A stretch of DNA of 64,000 bases from Periconia sp. R9002 (Eukaryota > Ascomycota > Dothideomycetes > Pleosporales > Periconiaceae), in NCBI GenBank assembly GCA_023627715.1, contig JAMAHW010000072.1, positions 62,001-126,000 of the forward strand, written 5' to 3'. Shown here piece by piece: positions 12,880 through 26,033 of the stretch (positions within the stretch are counted from its first letter, which is position 1; each line of letters opens with the position of its first letter). The notes below the pieces were generated by a model, which ran no database searches, was not told where the DNA came from, and was given only the letters and a program-made list of their open reading frames with translations. The position numbers and the translations under genes were made by a program.

Positions 12880-15612
12880 ATGGAGCTCGAGACCATCCCA
12901 CAGCCTGCAACCGTACAGGCAAACCCAAATCCAAAGACAAGTAACAGCAAGAACCCCTCATCAAATCCTGTTCCGGTGGCACCGACGAGATGGAGACCGC
13001 GAAGAAGAGGGGCATGTGGAATGTGCAAATTGAAGAAAGTACGCTGTGAGTGTCCCCACATGCAAGAGTTTAAGTAGATGATAACTAATAAACGTGATTA
13101 GGTGATGGAGGAACGCCGTGTATGAACTGCCGTGTATGAAGCCCCATCAATTAGCTAAAGAATGTAACTAATGTATTGTGAAAGAGGAGCAACCAAAAGT
13201 GTGAATATACCGTGACAAAGAAACAGCAGGCTTCGAAGAAGTCAGTAGGGTCAGTGCCGCGGATAATTGCACCGAAATTCTGGAAGAAAGCTGACGAAGG
13301 GATCAGCAGCATCACAACCCCTGCGGCTGAAATCCCCGACAACGGTCAACCGTCGCCTGATAGGACTAAGCCTTCCCAATCAAGCCCTGTCAACTCTGAA
13401 GACACTGTTCCAATGCAGGCGCAAGCTCCTACTTCCCACAACCACAGTGGGCCGAGCCTCATGGATGAATTTTTCAATGATACCAACTGGAGCTTCGACT
13501 TGGACTTGGAGAGAATATTACTTCCTCCAGGAGAAGTTAGCAATGATCTCCATCTTCAGAAATTCTCATGGCTGGGCCCTGCCTCAAATGAAGACCGCAA
13601 CCTTGAATTTGACATACCTGTTACGTCAGACGCGCTGGATACCGCAAACTATGGACCACCTGTGGCAATACTTGATAGCGATTACGCCCAATTTTCAAAT
13701 CCGCTATCCCACTCACTTAGTTGGGCTGAGAACCCAGAGGATTCAGTAAAGATGGTGGATATCAATGATAAGGCCCGATCATATAGCTGGGATGAGTTAA
13801 GTCTAGCAGGCGATATGTGTACAAACTATGATCCGAAGATGACGGCGAAGAATTTCCTTGGTCAGTGCTGACAGCGATGTGAAGCAGGATAAAAAGCTGA
13901 CTGGCATTACAGACCCAATACCGAGTCCTAACTTTTGCTTGGGAGCAATATTCTCGTGGAAAGACTTCTCAAACGAGGTTTCGATGAACGTGGAACAGGA
14001 CACTGTACAAAGGATTTTCTCGAGCATCAGCCTTGTAAATAACCAACAAACCCCACTTAACAATAAAGAAGAGCATCGGCGCACGTATGCATCCTGGTAC
14101 TGGAATGACACGGCACTCATGGAGGACTGTTTAAATGGTAGGTGCACTTCCCAGAAACGCCATACATTATTGTCGATATTCCCTAAAACTTGTTCCGAGA
14201 AGCATGCTTTGAGCAACCTCTAGGGTAAGTAACCAATTTTGTCCTACTTCGGCAGTAGACTTACTGACGAGCACTAGTGTCCCGAACTTTTTGACCAGAT
14301 CGTTGTTCGAAGAATACATGAAGGAGGCTAGACGGCGTCCTCAGGAGGATTTAGTTCTACTATCTTTGATTGATTCGGTTATGGCGATCGGATTCCACGC
14401 TTTCTGGAAGAGAAGTAGGCGTTTTGGAACACCTAGCGAGAGGAAGGAAGCCGATTGTTATTCGAGGACAGCATTGAGCTCCCACGCGAGCGTACTACGC
14501 TCACCAGACAATCTGGTTAAACTGCAAGTCAGTACCCTCTTGCTATCTCTAAATTCTCGGCTAACTTGCTAGACACTTCTCGCAATGGTAACATTGAACC
14601 TTTGAATTACAACAAGACTTCTTCTTTAACTAATGTGTTAGGCAATCATATCTGAGCATATGAATGAAACCGCACATTCGAGAATACTGTCAGGCGCGAT
14701 AAATTGCGCGCGGGCGCTGAAACTAGAGAACGAGGACAAGATTATTAGCCACTACAGAAGTTGTGACGAGCGTAATCTTGCAAAAAGAGCGCTGTGGTTC
14801 TTGTACTCGATCGAAGTCCCCCACTCCTTAAGGAATGGGATCTCCCCGGTAAGTGATAATCTGCAGTCCCAACTTTATCGCCAGATCTAACAAAACATCA
14901 CAGTCACTTGACCGCGACTGGATAGATTTCGCTCCACCAAGAGCGTCCACTGAAACGGATTGGTTTCGTATCCAGTGTCTCTATGCGCTAGTCATAGGTT
15001 CTGCGGCATCTTTACTATACAGCCAAAGAGGGCTTCGACAATCTGCTGCGGAACGAGAGCACAAGCTGGATCTATCATTCAAACTTTTGGAGGATTGGAG
15101 AATTCACCTACCGCCAGCGTTGAGAGAAATTCACAACACAGATATTCAGGGCATCATGACTGACCAGCACGTCCAACACGTGGCTCTTTGCATGTTTTGC
15201 CAGTATCACGAAGCCATCTTTCTGATCTATTTCCCCTGGATAGGCAAGCAGTCACAAAGCAAAATCACAGAGAAGGGTCGTAGGAAAGCATTTGAACTCT
15301 GTGTCAAATCTGCACAAGTAGTGCTCACAACAGCAAATCAAATTTCATCCTTAGAGATACTGGATAGGTATAGCCACACACATATGGACTTTATGCATAA
15401 GCTAATCTCTCCACAGCAAATTTCTCAGTCTTATATCAGTGTCTATCTGCATGACATTCTTAGATGTTGCCAGTAGCAGTGGAACGCAAAAAAGCATAGC
15501 ATACTTGAGCATGGGCTGTGGAATATTCGGTCGCATCAACTTGGATAATGAGGTGCCGCTTTCCGACGTACTAGAGTTGACGCAAATTGCTCAGCAGATC
15601 AAACCGAGATAA
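12880..15612 (+). CDS. Zn2Cys6 transcription factor, cluster regulator
   Basis: Probable pathway-specific activator of the polyketide cluster. Ten exons: 12880..13045, 13102..13133, 13185..13860, 13913..14137, 14203..14224, 14278..14527, 14573..14587, 14642..14848, 14904..15367, 15417..15612; 2253 nt, 750 aa. The zinc cluster is spread over three exons and is textbook once spliced: Cys46, 49, 56, 62, 65 and 72 (CX2C-X6-C-X5-C-X2-C-X6-C), preceded by the basic stretch RWRPRRRG. The rest resembles a fungal-specific regulatory domain, with segments such as LFEEYMKEARRR and the ending LTQIAQQIKPR. Two exons are very short (22 and 15 nt), so automatic models are likely to break here. It lies in the middle of the cluster between the PKS and the halogenase. 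Confidence 0.9.
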
Positions 15613-15975
15613 TAATAGATTCAGTGCGTAGCTTCTCTAAGGATGTATTACGTGGGTGCACAGTAACCCGCATAACTTGCGCACGATACGCTCATAGTGA
15701 CCATGGGATATAAGACCAATTCAAAATATCATCTAGAATGGCGGTCTATATTCCAGTTGATATGAGTCCAGAAACAATACCTACAATGTCAAGCATACCT
15801 GCTATCATACATTTTAGGCACCGTCATCAAGCTTCACCCTAGAACCGGAGGCATTACATAATGCGTAGCCTCAACCTGGTGCGGGTGAGACGGCCTTTCA
15901 TAGGCAGGAAATGTGCGACGTTGGCGTGTAAGTAAGCAGCGTACACTGTCATAGAAAGATTTTGCAGTAGGTAAC

Positions 15976-16035
15976 TCAGCTGCAACACAGTCATCCCTTA
16001 AACAATCAGCTGAAACACAGTCATCGTTTAAACAA
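15976..16035 (+). repeat. 30-bp tandem duplication
   Basis: Two adjacent 30-bp copies, 15976-16005 and 16006-16035, differ at three positions. Both contain ACACAGTCATC followed by TTAAACAA, and the second makes a GTTTAAAC palindrome. It lies about 360 bp downstream of the regulator gene. It may be a replication-slippage product. No protein-binding role can be shown from sequence alone. Confidence 0.85.
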
Positions 16036-16822
16036 TCTACTCAAGCGTAATCAATTGTGGGAGCTGAAACAACAACTACATATTATTATGGATTCTATTA
16101 CTGGTGTTCACACACTTGACGAATTGCTGTATACTAAAGCGTTGAAAAGTCAGTTCCCGATCGAAATGCTTGGCGAATTCGCCCGCGATCGGTAAATGCG
16201 GCTCGGTTTGTTATCATACATTTGTGTTATGATAGTGGATACGAGATAGGAAAGACCATTGTTGTGATCGGGATATATTTAATTCGCCGAATAATGTGCC
16301 CGGCCGTTCCCGTCTCGCGACTCCATCCCCGCCTACCGGACTTTCGAAATCCAATGAACTCACAAGGATGACGCATTTCGTGTAAACTCTTCGCTAAGTC
16401 AGACTTGTGGCTTCCATCGGTATCTGTGGATATTGGGTCGCTTACAAGGACCGAGAATTATGTATATCATCATCCGAAGCCTTGGTGGGTGATTGTTGGT
16501 GGCTCACCGTATTCGCGATGAGAATTGGAGGTTTTTATAGTGCCACACTGCTATCCCTGCCTATGTAAAAAAAACAATGTTGCGAAAAAAAAATACATGA
16601 AACAGGAAACCAAAAGAAGACTGTATAACGCAATAAGAATCGCGGGAGACAGGTTACATCCATCGCTGATCATTTCGCATCAGGGGAATACCACCCTGGG
16701 AGCTGTCATCGCTACGTGATTTTTTTTTTCTTTTTTTCGGTTTTCCGATGTCCCTGTGGCGATCTCCTGCTTTAGTCAATTCACCACCTGTAATGGGACC
16801 GTGAACTTCGGTAACCCTAAAC

Positions 16823-17170
16823 ATGAAAGCGCCCATAACCTGCCAGATTACGCGAAGGGAAACTCTATGGCAAGCCACTTTGGTGGTCACAAATAATTAT
16901 ACAGCATGCACAGACGTCATACTATATCTCGTTTCTAGGCAAACCGGTCGATCTACTGTCTGCCATCAAGTTAGCCTTCCACCTTCCTATGTCAACGTGA
17001 TAAACGCTTCGGACATTCAAGCCGGTCTCAAGTTTGCCATCGCCAACGACTATCAGGGAACTAGCTCAACGCTCTGAAAGGCGCCACTGTATGCGAGACA
17101 TATGTGTCATTTCCGTCTGCCGCAGCGGGTCACTTCGATACATACGCCTTTGCAATCGGCAAAGCGCGCA
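16823..17170 (+). pseudogene. Probable relic of a berberine-bridge-type FAD oxidase
   Basis: The frame around 16960-17075 reads PPSYVNVINASDIQAGLKFA and then NDYQGTSS. This resembles the start of the FAD-binding domain in fungal FAD-linked oxidases (family PF01565/BBE), where a stretch of the same kind runs into the KNTGHDYxGRS flavin motif. Here the part between the two blocks, including the flavin-linked His, appears deleted, and a stop follows at 17075-17077. No other part of the enzyme is visible upstream or downstream. I read it as a decayed tailoring gene of the cluster. The match is short, so it could be chance. Confidence 0.35.
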
Positions 17171-18588
17171 GGCCGGTGATTGACAGTATTGGCTGGTGTA
17201 GCCGGGACTGATCAACGATAAGCTCGTTCCCCGCTGTATATGCTGCGCTGTCAACCTGTTTCGGAGATTCAGGTCGGCTCTGAATCTGAACATACGCGTC
17301 AATAGATGAATTCCTCAGCAATAACGAATTGTGGAAGGGCGTCCAAAATTGCTTGGACCATCTAGAATCCTATGAAATGTTTAGTTTTATTCAAATAGAT
17401 GTTCATAGGGCCGGGCGCTTGAAAGAGCACAATGTGGAAATTATCGATAAAGTAGCTAGGAAAAGCAGAGGCTATGAAAGATTATGCTTGGTCCATCGTG
17501 CCGTTCAGTGCCTCGAGGAAGCTCATAGAGTCTTCAATGAGTTGCTGGTCGGCCAAATATAGGGGAGAATTGGTCATGTAGGTGCATTCGGTGGAATTTC
17601 AAGGAGTGACACATGGAAGCCATTTCTGAAATAAAAAGAAGCACAATGTCGCTTCCTCCACTGCTAGCGACATGAAACTTGTGCTATTGCCGGCATAAGT
17701 GGGTTGTTGCCAATTCTCTTCAACCATACAGTCTATGAAAGTCTTGTCTCCATTTTTATTTTTTCGCTCATAACATTTGCCAGCTACTTTTGAATCCGTA
17801 GCAGAACAGGTTCATTGTTCCAACTACTGTCGAGGGTCGCGTAGACTCCGTACATTCATGGTTTGAGCCCAGCACAGATATTCTGGTCACGACATCTAGG
17901 CAAAAACATGAACACACTCCGAGTGAAGCTCAGCTCAGCTACGTGTTGGCATCCGGGTTCCTAGTAAAAGATTACCGCCATTACTGAGCGAACTCATTAG
18001 CCCCCACTCATCCCAGAAATTAAAGTTTGCACCTAGGATCCGGTAAATGATGAAAGCACTTCCGTAATCCAGTTACGTTATTCGAAACTATCGGTTATCG
18101 GGAGGCATTGCCGGGCGTTTGTGGCTGCTTATTTGCCTCGTTCCGGAAGCTTGAACCTACCCGAGTAGCAACATCAACAATTGCAAACTCCAGACAGTAT
18201 CATTGCTGTCACCTAGATGCTAAAACACAGTTGAGACCGTTAATAATAATTCAATGCAGTGATTTTTCATTCCGGCAGGGGGTGCGGGGTGGTAGCAAAG
18301 GTTCACTCAAATTCGGCCTCCAGAGACCAAAATCCCGGCTCATTCAAGTCAACTACAACGGTATCAGTCGATACAACTTTAGCATGACCGACTAGCCGAA
18401 GCCACTTTTGCTATTGTGTAAATCAAGCGATAAAGCAATATCCGAAGAGAAAAGACATACAGCAACTTTGTGTAACATAGATATCTTCGCGTAGCGGAGA
18501 TAGAGTATCTAAAATAAAAACTCGCTTGCTATATCTTACACACCTACGGTTTTCACTCACTTTTCTACTTGACATTCCTGTAAGGTAA

Positions 18589-20446
<1,858 letters not shown>

Positions 20447-20549
20447 GAATTCTGTCTCGCTATGGAAATTGGAATATATGTATTTAGAGTCAAAGTAATT
20501 AACAGTATAAGTACAACTTTCTTTATCACATTCATCGCTCAATCCTTGA

Positions 20550-23168
20550 TCAACTCGTCACGAGTGCCTTGATACTCTCTTCCACCATAGTCGCATTAAG
20601 GGGCAACATCATTGCTGTGTACATCACCCCTTGACCCATGAATTTGACCTTCTGTACAAGATGTTGGGATCCCATACAGAAAGCGCCTTGAAGACCTTTC
20701 ACATAAGGCAAGGAATTGAACGAACCGAATAGGAGAAAATGAGAAGTATGCGGACGTGGAGGACCGACATTGGATGAGAAAACCCCAATACCAAAGCGCC
20801 CAAGCGTGGATATGACAGTACGAGTTGACGAAAACTTGGAGGTGAACATGTAAGAATCATTTATAATGAACGTAGTGGAAAGAAGTTGATCGGCTACGTT
20901 CGGCGAAGACCAAAATGGCTCGAGAATTTTGAGAAGTTCGGAAAATCTGGAACCAATTGCGGCGTTCAGGCTACTATCCTTTCCACTTCCAATATTTTTC
21001 TGGCCCATGAGAAGCTTTGTGTCAATATATAATGTCAAGTGAATCTTTCCTGCGGACGCACTGCACTCACGCTGCAGGATTGACTGGAGGCTGTTTCTTG
21101 TTTCCAACTCTTCAAGGAAAGTATCATACCGTCGCACATCCACATTCTTATCTGGTCGCGCTGCGGCAATGCCGTCTTTCACGTCAGCTCCTATGGCTTC
21201 GGGTAGTAATATCAGACTACGTTGTCCCATCTTTTTCCGCCTTGTTGTCAGACCCTCCATGTTCTGCGAGATAATAGACAGGATCCCTAATCGAGGGTTG
21301 GGAAATAGTATTGTTTCCATCGGGTCCAAAGCCGTGGCCTTTGGTAAGGATGAGGTAATTATTGGTGTAATCGTGGCCTGAAGTAGTTCCTCTAATGACA
21401 GATGAGCAGAAAACGTGCCCCATGTCCAGCGTGCTCCTTGAGCACCTAGATTGAACTTGTACAAAGCTGAGAGACCACTTGCTCGGATGGCGATGGATTG
21501 AGATTTTGGCGAAGTTGCTGGCTCGGGGCAGAGCGCAAGAATTGAAGCATCAATATTATCCGAAGTTTCAGCAGTGATGACAGAATCGTTCAATGAACTT
21601 TTGGAGAGGGAATTGTTCATTTGCGACTCTGTTATGACCGGGGTGAATTTCTGATTCTTCATTTTTCTTACACCGACAGCTTTTGCGACCTGATCAATTT
21701 TATCCAAAATTTCGTCCAGGTCTTCTAGAGTATACAAACTCGTGAGGAGAAGGCGTATAAGTGGCTTCCCTCGGGGTGCGGCAGGAAAAGCCGCTCCTGT
21801 GCAGATCAGGCCAACGCTCCTGGCATGATTGAGGAACTTCAACACTCTATCCACAGTATCCAGGATGAAGGCAACCGTACTTGAACCCCTCAGCGATGCG
21901 ATTTTGTAGCCTCTTGCCTCAAGGCCATCAATGAAGTATGAAGATATCCGACGTAGCTGCTCGAGACGCTGACTAATAAGATCAGGCTTTCTCAAGATCT
22001 GAAGTGTTCGAATCAACGAGATGGTAGGGACGAAACCTCCGCCTGTAGCTTGCATTTCCACGTGAGCGGCCTCGAGGTGCGATGCCAAGGGCGTTCGGCA
22101 GAGAACGAAGCCACCCATAGATGACAGTGATTTTGAAAAGGTGCAGCCCATCATATCGACATCGTCCATGCTAATGTCAGCGGCTCCATTTTCCTGGTAA
22201 AACTCGATAATACCACGACCAGTGCTTCCAAGTCCCAGGAAGGAGACTGCCTCGTCGATAAATAAGTGGAATCCGTATTGTCGCTTCAGGACGAGGATAG
22301 CTTCCAAAGGCGGCACGGATCCAAGCATACTGTAGAACCCCACTATCGTCACCCAGACGTTCTTCTTTGTTGATGCACCAGGAAAAGAGGTGCCATATAT
22401 CTCCTGCAGTTTGGTTTCCAAGTCAACTGTATCGTTGTGCTGCCACTTGACAACCCGTCCTTTCGTTTTGGCGCTTGCAATGTACGCTCCCATATACATA
22501 CTGTTATGACTGTTTGCATCAATCAGAAACACGGTTTCTTCAGAGGTCGCAGCGGCAGCCATCGCGGAGAAAGCAACCAAGTTGAATTGGTATCCTGTCG
22601 AGGTGATTACACATTCCTCAAAGCCCATGAAACTTTTCAACTCGGTCTTTACCGCCTCTTCCAGCTTTTGATTGCACCCATGGCCATCGTCCGCTAATGG
22701 TAGCTCCCGTATAGCGTACTCTAGCAACTTCCGGGTATTGAATTCCAAATCCACAAATCCCAGTTGACTACTGCTCGCAACATTCAACATATTCTTTCTT
22801 GAGGCCGCTGTTTGAGTGCCTTGATAAGTCCAGTCGCTGGCATCCGATCGCACCATGGACCCAGCGTTTAGTACTCGTGGTGTGGAGGATAGTGCAGGCA
22901 AACCGTAGGCAACAACGAAAAAATCGTTCTGGTATGTGGGTCGTAAAACATATTGTATGGCAAATCTGACCGGGTGTGGGGATGTTCTGGTGGTATGAAT
23001 AACAGTGCGAGCGACAGAGAGGGCGTCATGAAGTTGGGCGATTAAAGATTGACCATTGGTCACTGAAAATAAACTTTTGGAGGTGCGCTTCCCCTTCGGA
23101 TCATCTGATTGAAGTGTTCTATCAGACCTATACTTTGTGGGATCCGAAGAAGGGGGAGTGGACGCCAT
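20550..23168 (-). CDS. Alpha-oxoamine synthase, serine palmitoyltransferase-like LCB2-LCB1 fusion
   Basis: A single-exon gene of 872 aa. Residues about 70-500 look like the catalytic LCB2 subunit of serine palmitoyltransferase: DANSHNSMYMGA (around 218-228), FIDEAVSFLGLGSTGRG (303-319), the PLP-lysine block CTFSKSLSSMGG (Lys346), and IRLLLTSLYTLEDLDEIL near 471-488. Residues about 555-872 look like the non-catalytic LCB1 subunit, most clearly around 815-856 (GAFCMGSQHLV, GQGVMYTAMMLP), with no PLP lysine. Enzymes of this family condense an acyl thioester with an amino acid, losing CO2. The FUM8 protein of fumonisin synthesis is, from memory, a similarly long member. Oddity: the family's DEAH segment reads DEAV here (Val308), so the usual PLP-contacting His is missing. 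Role in this cluster, inferred: amino-acid addition to a polyketide acyl group, or a self-protection copy of the sphingolipid enzyme. Confidence 0.85.
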   Translation of the reverse strand: MASTPPSSDPTKYRSDRTLQSDDPKGKRTSKSLFSVTNGQSLIAQLHDALSVARTVIHTTRTSPHPVRFAIQYVLRPTYQNDFFVVAYGLPALSSTPRVLNAGSMVRSDASDWTYQGTQTAASRKNMLNVASSSQLGFVDLEFNTRKLLEYAIRELPLADDGHGCNQKLEEAVKTELKSFMGFEECVITSTGYQFNLVAFSAMAAAATSEETVFLIDANSHNSMYMGAYIASAKTKGRVVKWQHNDTVDLETKLQEIYGTSFPGASTKKNVWVTIVGFYSMLGSVPPLEAILVLKRQYGFHLFIDEAVSFLGLGSTGRGIIEFYQENGAADISMDDVDMMGCTFSKSLSSMGGFVLCRTPLASHLEAAHVEMQATGGGFVPTISLIRTLQILRKPDLISQRLEQLRRISSYFIDGLEARGYKIASLRGSSTVAFILDTVDRVLKFLNHARSVGLICTGAAFPAAPRGKPLIRLLLTSLYTLEDLDEILDKIDQVAKAVGVRKMKNQKFTPVITESQMNNSLSKSSLNDSVITAETSDNIDASILALCPEPATSPKSQSIAIRASGLSALYKFNLGAQGARWTWGTFSAHLSLEELLQATITPIITSSLPKATALDPMETILFPNPRLGILSIISQNMEGLTTRRKKMGQRSLILLPEAIGADVKDGIAAARPDKNVDVRRYDTFLEELETRNSLQSILQRECSASAGKIHLTLYIDTKLLMGQKNIGSGKDSSLNAAIGSRFSELLKILEPFWSSPNVADQLLSTTFIINDSYMFTSKFSSTRTVISTLGRFGIGVFSSNVGPPRPHTSHFLLFGSFNSLPYVKGLQGAFCMGSQHLVQKVKFMGQGVMYTAMMLPLNATMVEESIKALVTS

Positions 23169-23739
23169 CGCTATAACTGAGTTGAAAAAATCCGAAAGTT
23201 CTCGGAGGTTTTTTGAGCGCGTTCCGTCCTATATGTCGCACCTCAGTGTAGTATGACGGACTTCCAGTTCAAATTGGCAGTATCCATGCAGTGACTACAA
23301 ACTGCTCGAGATAACTAATCATGTCAAGGCCCCCCATCAAGGGAATGAGATTCCACTAGAGACGTTGACCACACTGTTATCAGTGTTATGTGCGAAAGTC
23401 AAAAGTATTCTCTGACGCCACATACTTATGAATAATCATAGATAAGAATCAGCATGTGGCATCTCCATTTTGAAAGAAGTTAGCCTATTTGCGCATGCGA
23501 TTCAATGGCGCGTAGTCTAAGACTCCATTGGCTGGGATGAAAGACTGATGACGATTTGTAATCCGTCATCACCAGAATTGGTCCAAGCCATGCAGTGAAC
23601 GCCCTTTAATTGCTGACGTCTTATTCTTCCGACATGCAAAAAACTCTAAAATCAGTTGACATATAAAAGAAACTTGACCGGCATATTTCTTTCAACGACA
23701 GCGTATAGCATTATAAGATTAGAGCGAGTGCACAACTAA
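23169..23739. other. Intergenic, cluster boundary
   Basis: A 571-bp stretch between the start of the fused PLP enzyme and the 3' end of the LRR gene. It must include the promoter of the PLP enzyme. I see no CGGTAA-type site and no coding signal. The genes to the right have no biosynthetic character, so this is the likely right border of the metabolite cluster. Confidence 0.4.
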
Positions 23740-25425
23740 TCATGCCAACAAAGGAAACGCATGCCACTCATCGAACCAGACTCCATCACCGGGCCATATA
23801 GTTCGGAAGACGGGTTCGACATCTGAAGCAAGCAAGTCGTACGGCCCAAACTCGTCATCTGCTTCTATACGGCGTGCCTCAACCTGCTCGTGGCCAGCTC
23901 GTTCCACAATCCATTCCTTTCCGACCTCCTCCGCAATCTCGATAATGGCAAGATTAGCAGACGGCGTTCCGAAAGACCCACCACCGTGTGCTTTCAAAGA
24001 AAGACGTTGCAATGAAGGAGTTTCTGCATCCATGGTACCAGAGAGGATGGTGTTGAAGACGGCCTTGGCAAGATCGGCGTCTATAGCAGAATTGATGAGC
24101 GCGTCCCGCACGTGTCCTTTGCGGAGCTGTTTGCGCGAGAACGGCGTGTCGAAAGGCTCCTGGTCAAAGGCGGAGAATGATGGGTTCGAGGGTGCAAGAT
24201 TGGCTGTCTCACCAATATCGCTAGAGTGGATAAGTGCGGCGTGATCTACGGCATCGAAAGTCAGGTCAAGGTGTGATAACTGCGGCATACGCCCGATGGC
24301 TTTCAGTACGGCAATGTCCTGGCCCGGGTTGTTCCAGGCGCGCCGCATCGAGATGCCGAGTTCTTGGACATGTTTACAGCGATCAGTCACCAATCCGATG
24401 GTGCTTGAATCGAACGTAAGGCGAGAGAGACTTTGACCTTCAGGGATCAGATATAGTGTTTGTAAGTTGGAATTCAGGTGATCCAGGATGGCCTCGAGGG
24501 CTGATGATGGTACGGCCCCTCTGAGACGGAGATGTAGAAGGTTTGGAAGACTGCAGATGAATGTCTGCAGTGCAGCGCTTTCATTTTGGATCGTTTCGCC
24601 GGCGAGATTCAGCCCTAGGGAGTGAAGAGACTGCAAGGGAAGCTTGATTAAAGTTTCTAGAGTGGCTCTAGTGACAGTGGTCTCTAAGCTGAGCGCGCGT
24701 AGCTGGTTAAAGTCCGTGCGACAGCTCCAGGTTTGAAGTCTGGTTGCCAGTGCTCCTTGTATTCCAGTAAGTTGCAAGTATTGTAATTGTCCAAGTCGTT
24801 GACCGTCATGCGCTACAAGTTCCGGGTCCCAAACTATCGGGATCAAGTCCGTAGATGGCGACGCGCCTTGATGAGACCAGAGGAGACGAAACTCTCGAAG
24901 ATTTCCATCACCAGAGCGTAAAACGTGCTGGATCAAGTCTTGAACAGCACCGTCCTGTTTTCTTTGCAGCCAAACCGTTCGAAGGTTTGGAAGGCACAGG
25001 ACCGATCGTATCCAAGAAGGCTCTGCGTTATACGGTAAATAGAAAGGCTTCAAATGAAGGTTACAACTGGAAAGCTCATGGCGGAGGAAATGAACCAAAG
25101 GCGGCACCAGGGGAGTGATAGTCTGCCACTCCAGGTCACAGAGCGACGGAAGCTTGCGAAGGAAGTCGATTAGAGATTGGGCTTCGAAATCTGGATTGTG
25201 TGGATGTATCCTGCGGGGGCTCATTGAATTCTTTAACAAAGAATCTCCCATTTTGATCATATCATGCTTAATATCGGTTGCGGATGCCGTGCATGCCCTT
25301 ACGGTGACGTGTTGAGGCGTTTCCCAAGAGTGCGTGCGCTCCAGAGTATTGGCCCATGTTTCTATCGAAGCTTTGTGGTCGCAAATTTCAATGTGTAGTG
25401 TTTTGTATAGTACTGCCATAGTCAT
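23740..25425 (-). CDS. Leucine-rich-repeat protein of the fungal F-box/LRR type
   Basis: Intronless ORF of 561 aa with irregular leucine-rich repeats through most of its length, for example LPNLLHLRLRG, LPLQSLHSLGLNLAG and MPQLSHLDLTFD. The start (MTMAVLYKTLHIEI) resembles the part that directly follows an F-box in many fungal F-box/LRR proteins, but no F-box is visible in the ORF or just upstream. The gene may have lost its first exon, or the annotated Met may be internal. The C-terminus ends in a Trp-rich acidic tail. Role unknown; F-box/LRR proteins usually choose targets for ubiquitination. Confidence 0.75.
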   Translation of the reverse strand: MTMAVLYKTLHIEICDHKASIETWANTLERTHSWETPQHVTVRACTASATDIKHDMIKMGDSLLKNSMSPRRIHPHNPDFEAQSLIDFLRKLPSLCDLEWQTITPLVPPLVHFLRHELSSCNLHLKPFYLPYNAEPSWIRSVLCLPNLRTVWLQRKQDGAVQDLIQHVLRSGDGNLREFRLLWSHQGASPSTDLIPIVWDPELVAHDGQRLGQLQYLQLTGIQGALATRLQTWSCRTDFNQLRALSLETTVTRATLETLIKLPLQSLHSLGLNLAGETIQNESAALQTFICSLPNLLHLRLRGAVPSSALEAILDHLNSNLQTLYLIPEGQSLSRLTFDSSTIGLVTDRCKHVQELGISMRRAWNNPGQDIAVLKAIGRMPQLSHLDLTFDAVDHAALIHSSDIGETANLAPSNPSFSAFDQEPFDTPFSRKQLRKGHVRDALINSAIDADLAKAVFNTILSGTMDAETPSLQRLSLKAHGGGSFGTPSANLAIIEIAEEVGKEWIVERAGHEQVEARRIEADDEFGPYDLLASDVEPVFRTIWPGDGVWFDEWHAFPLLA

Positions 25426-26033
25426 ATGATCGTGGCGATTTATTTTGACAGATACTGTTACAGATAATGAAGTCTCCAGTGCTACCTCTAAGTAGGTAAG
25501 AACTGTCGGGAGGTAATGAAAATATTTCTATATTATCCTTAATATGAGGCGCGTGCGATATTTTGCGCTATGGGGATAATTCGCTTTGACAAGGTGGCGA
25601 CGTTGCAGATTGGCTGATTCGTGCCGGTCTGGAAGAGGGAGATCCTGATATATCTTATGCCAAGGAAACTACCTTGCCGTCCTTACCTGAAGCTGCAGGT
25701 GAGCGGCACGGGCTGGGTTATGTGAGCATGAGGTTGAAACGCAACTGGCCTCCCTAGTAGGCGTCCTAAATTCCCTTCTTTTATTGTCGTTGACTGCATC
25801 ACCTGCGGCATGATTATTCAGCCTCGGTTTGGCCAGACACCTGCTGCACCACCCTTCGTCTGACTCACAATCAAATCATGAACACAAGGAAACCGCACCA
25901 TCTCTCTCAATTTTTTCACTTTTGTGAGCGGGGGTGTCTGAGGTTTGTTGCAGCTGCCATAATGCCCATATTCATACTCGAATTAGCTGTGGGAATGCGA
26001 CTCTACATATTGAAATGTTGGAATGCCGCGAAC
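25426..26033. other. Intergenic, no gene seen
   Basis: About 0.6 kb upstream of the LRR gene. The open frames are short (80 codons or fewer) and without motifs. It contains the LRR gene's promoter and borders the relic exon at 26034-26136. Confidence 0.4.
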
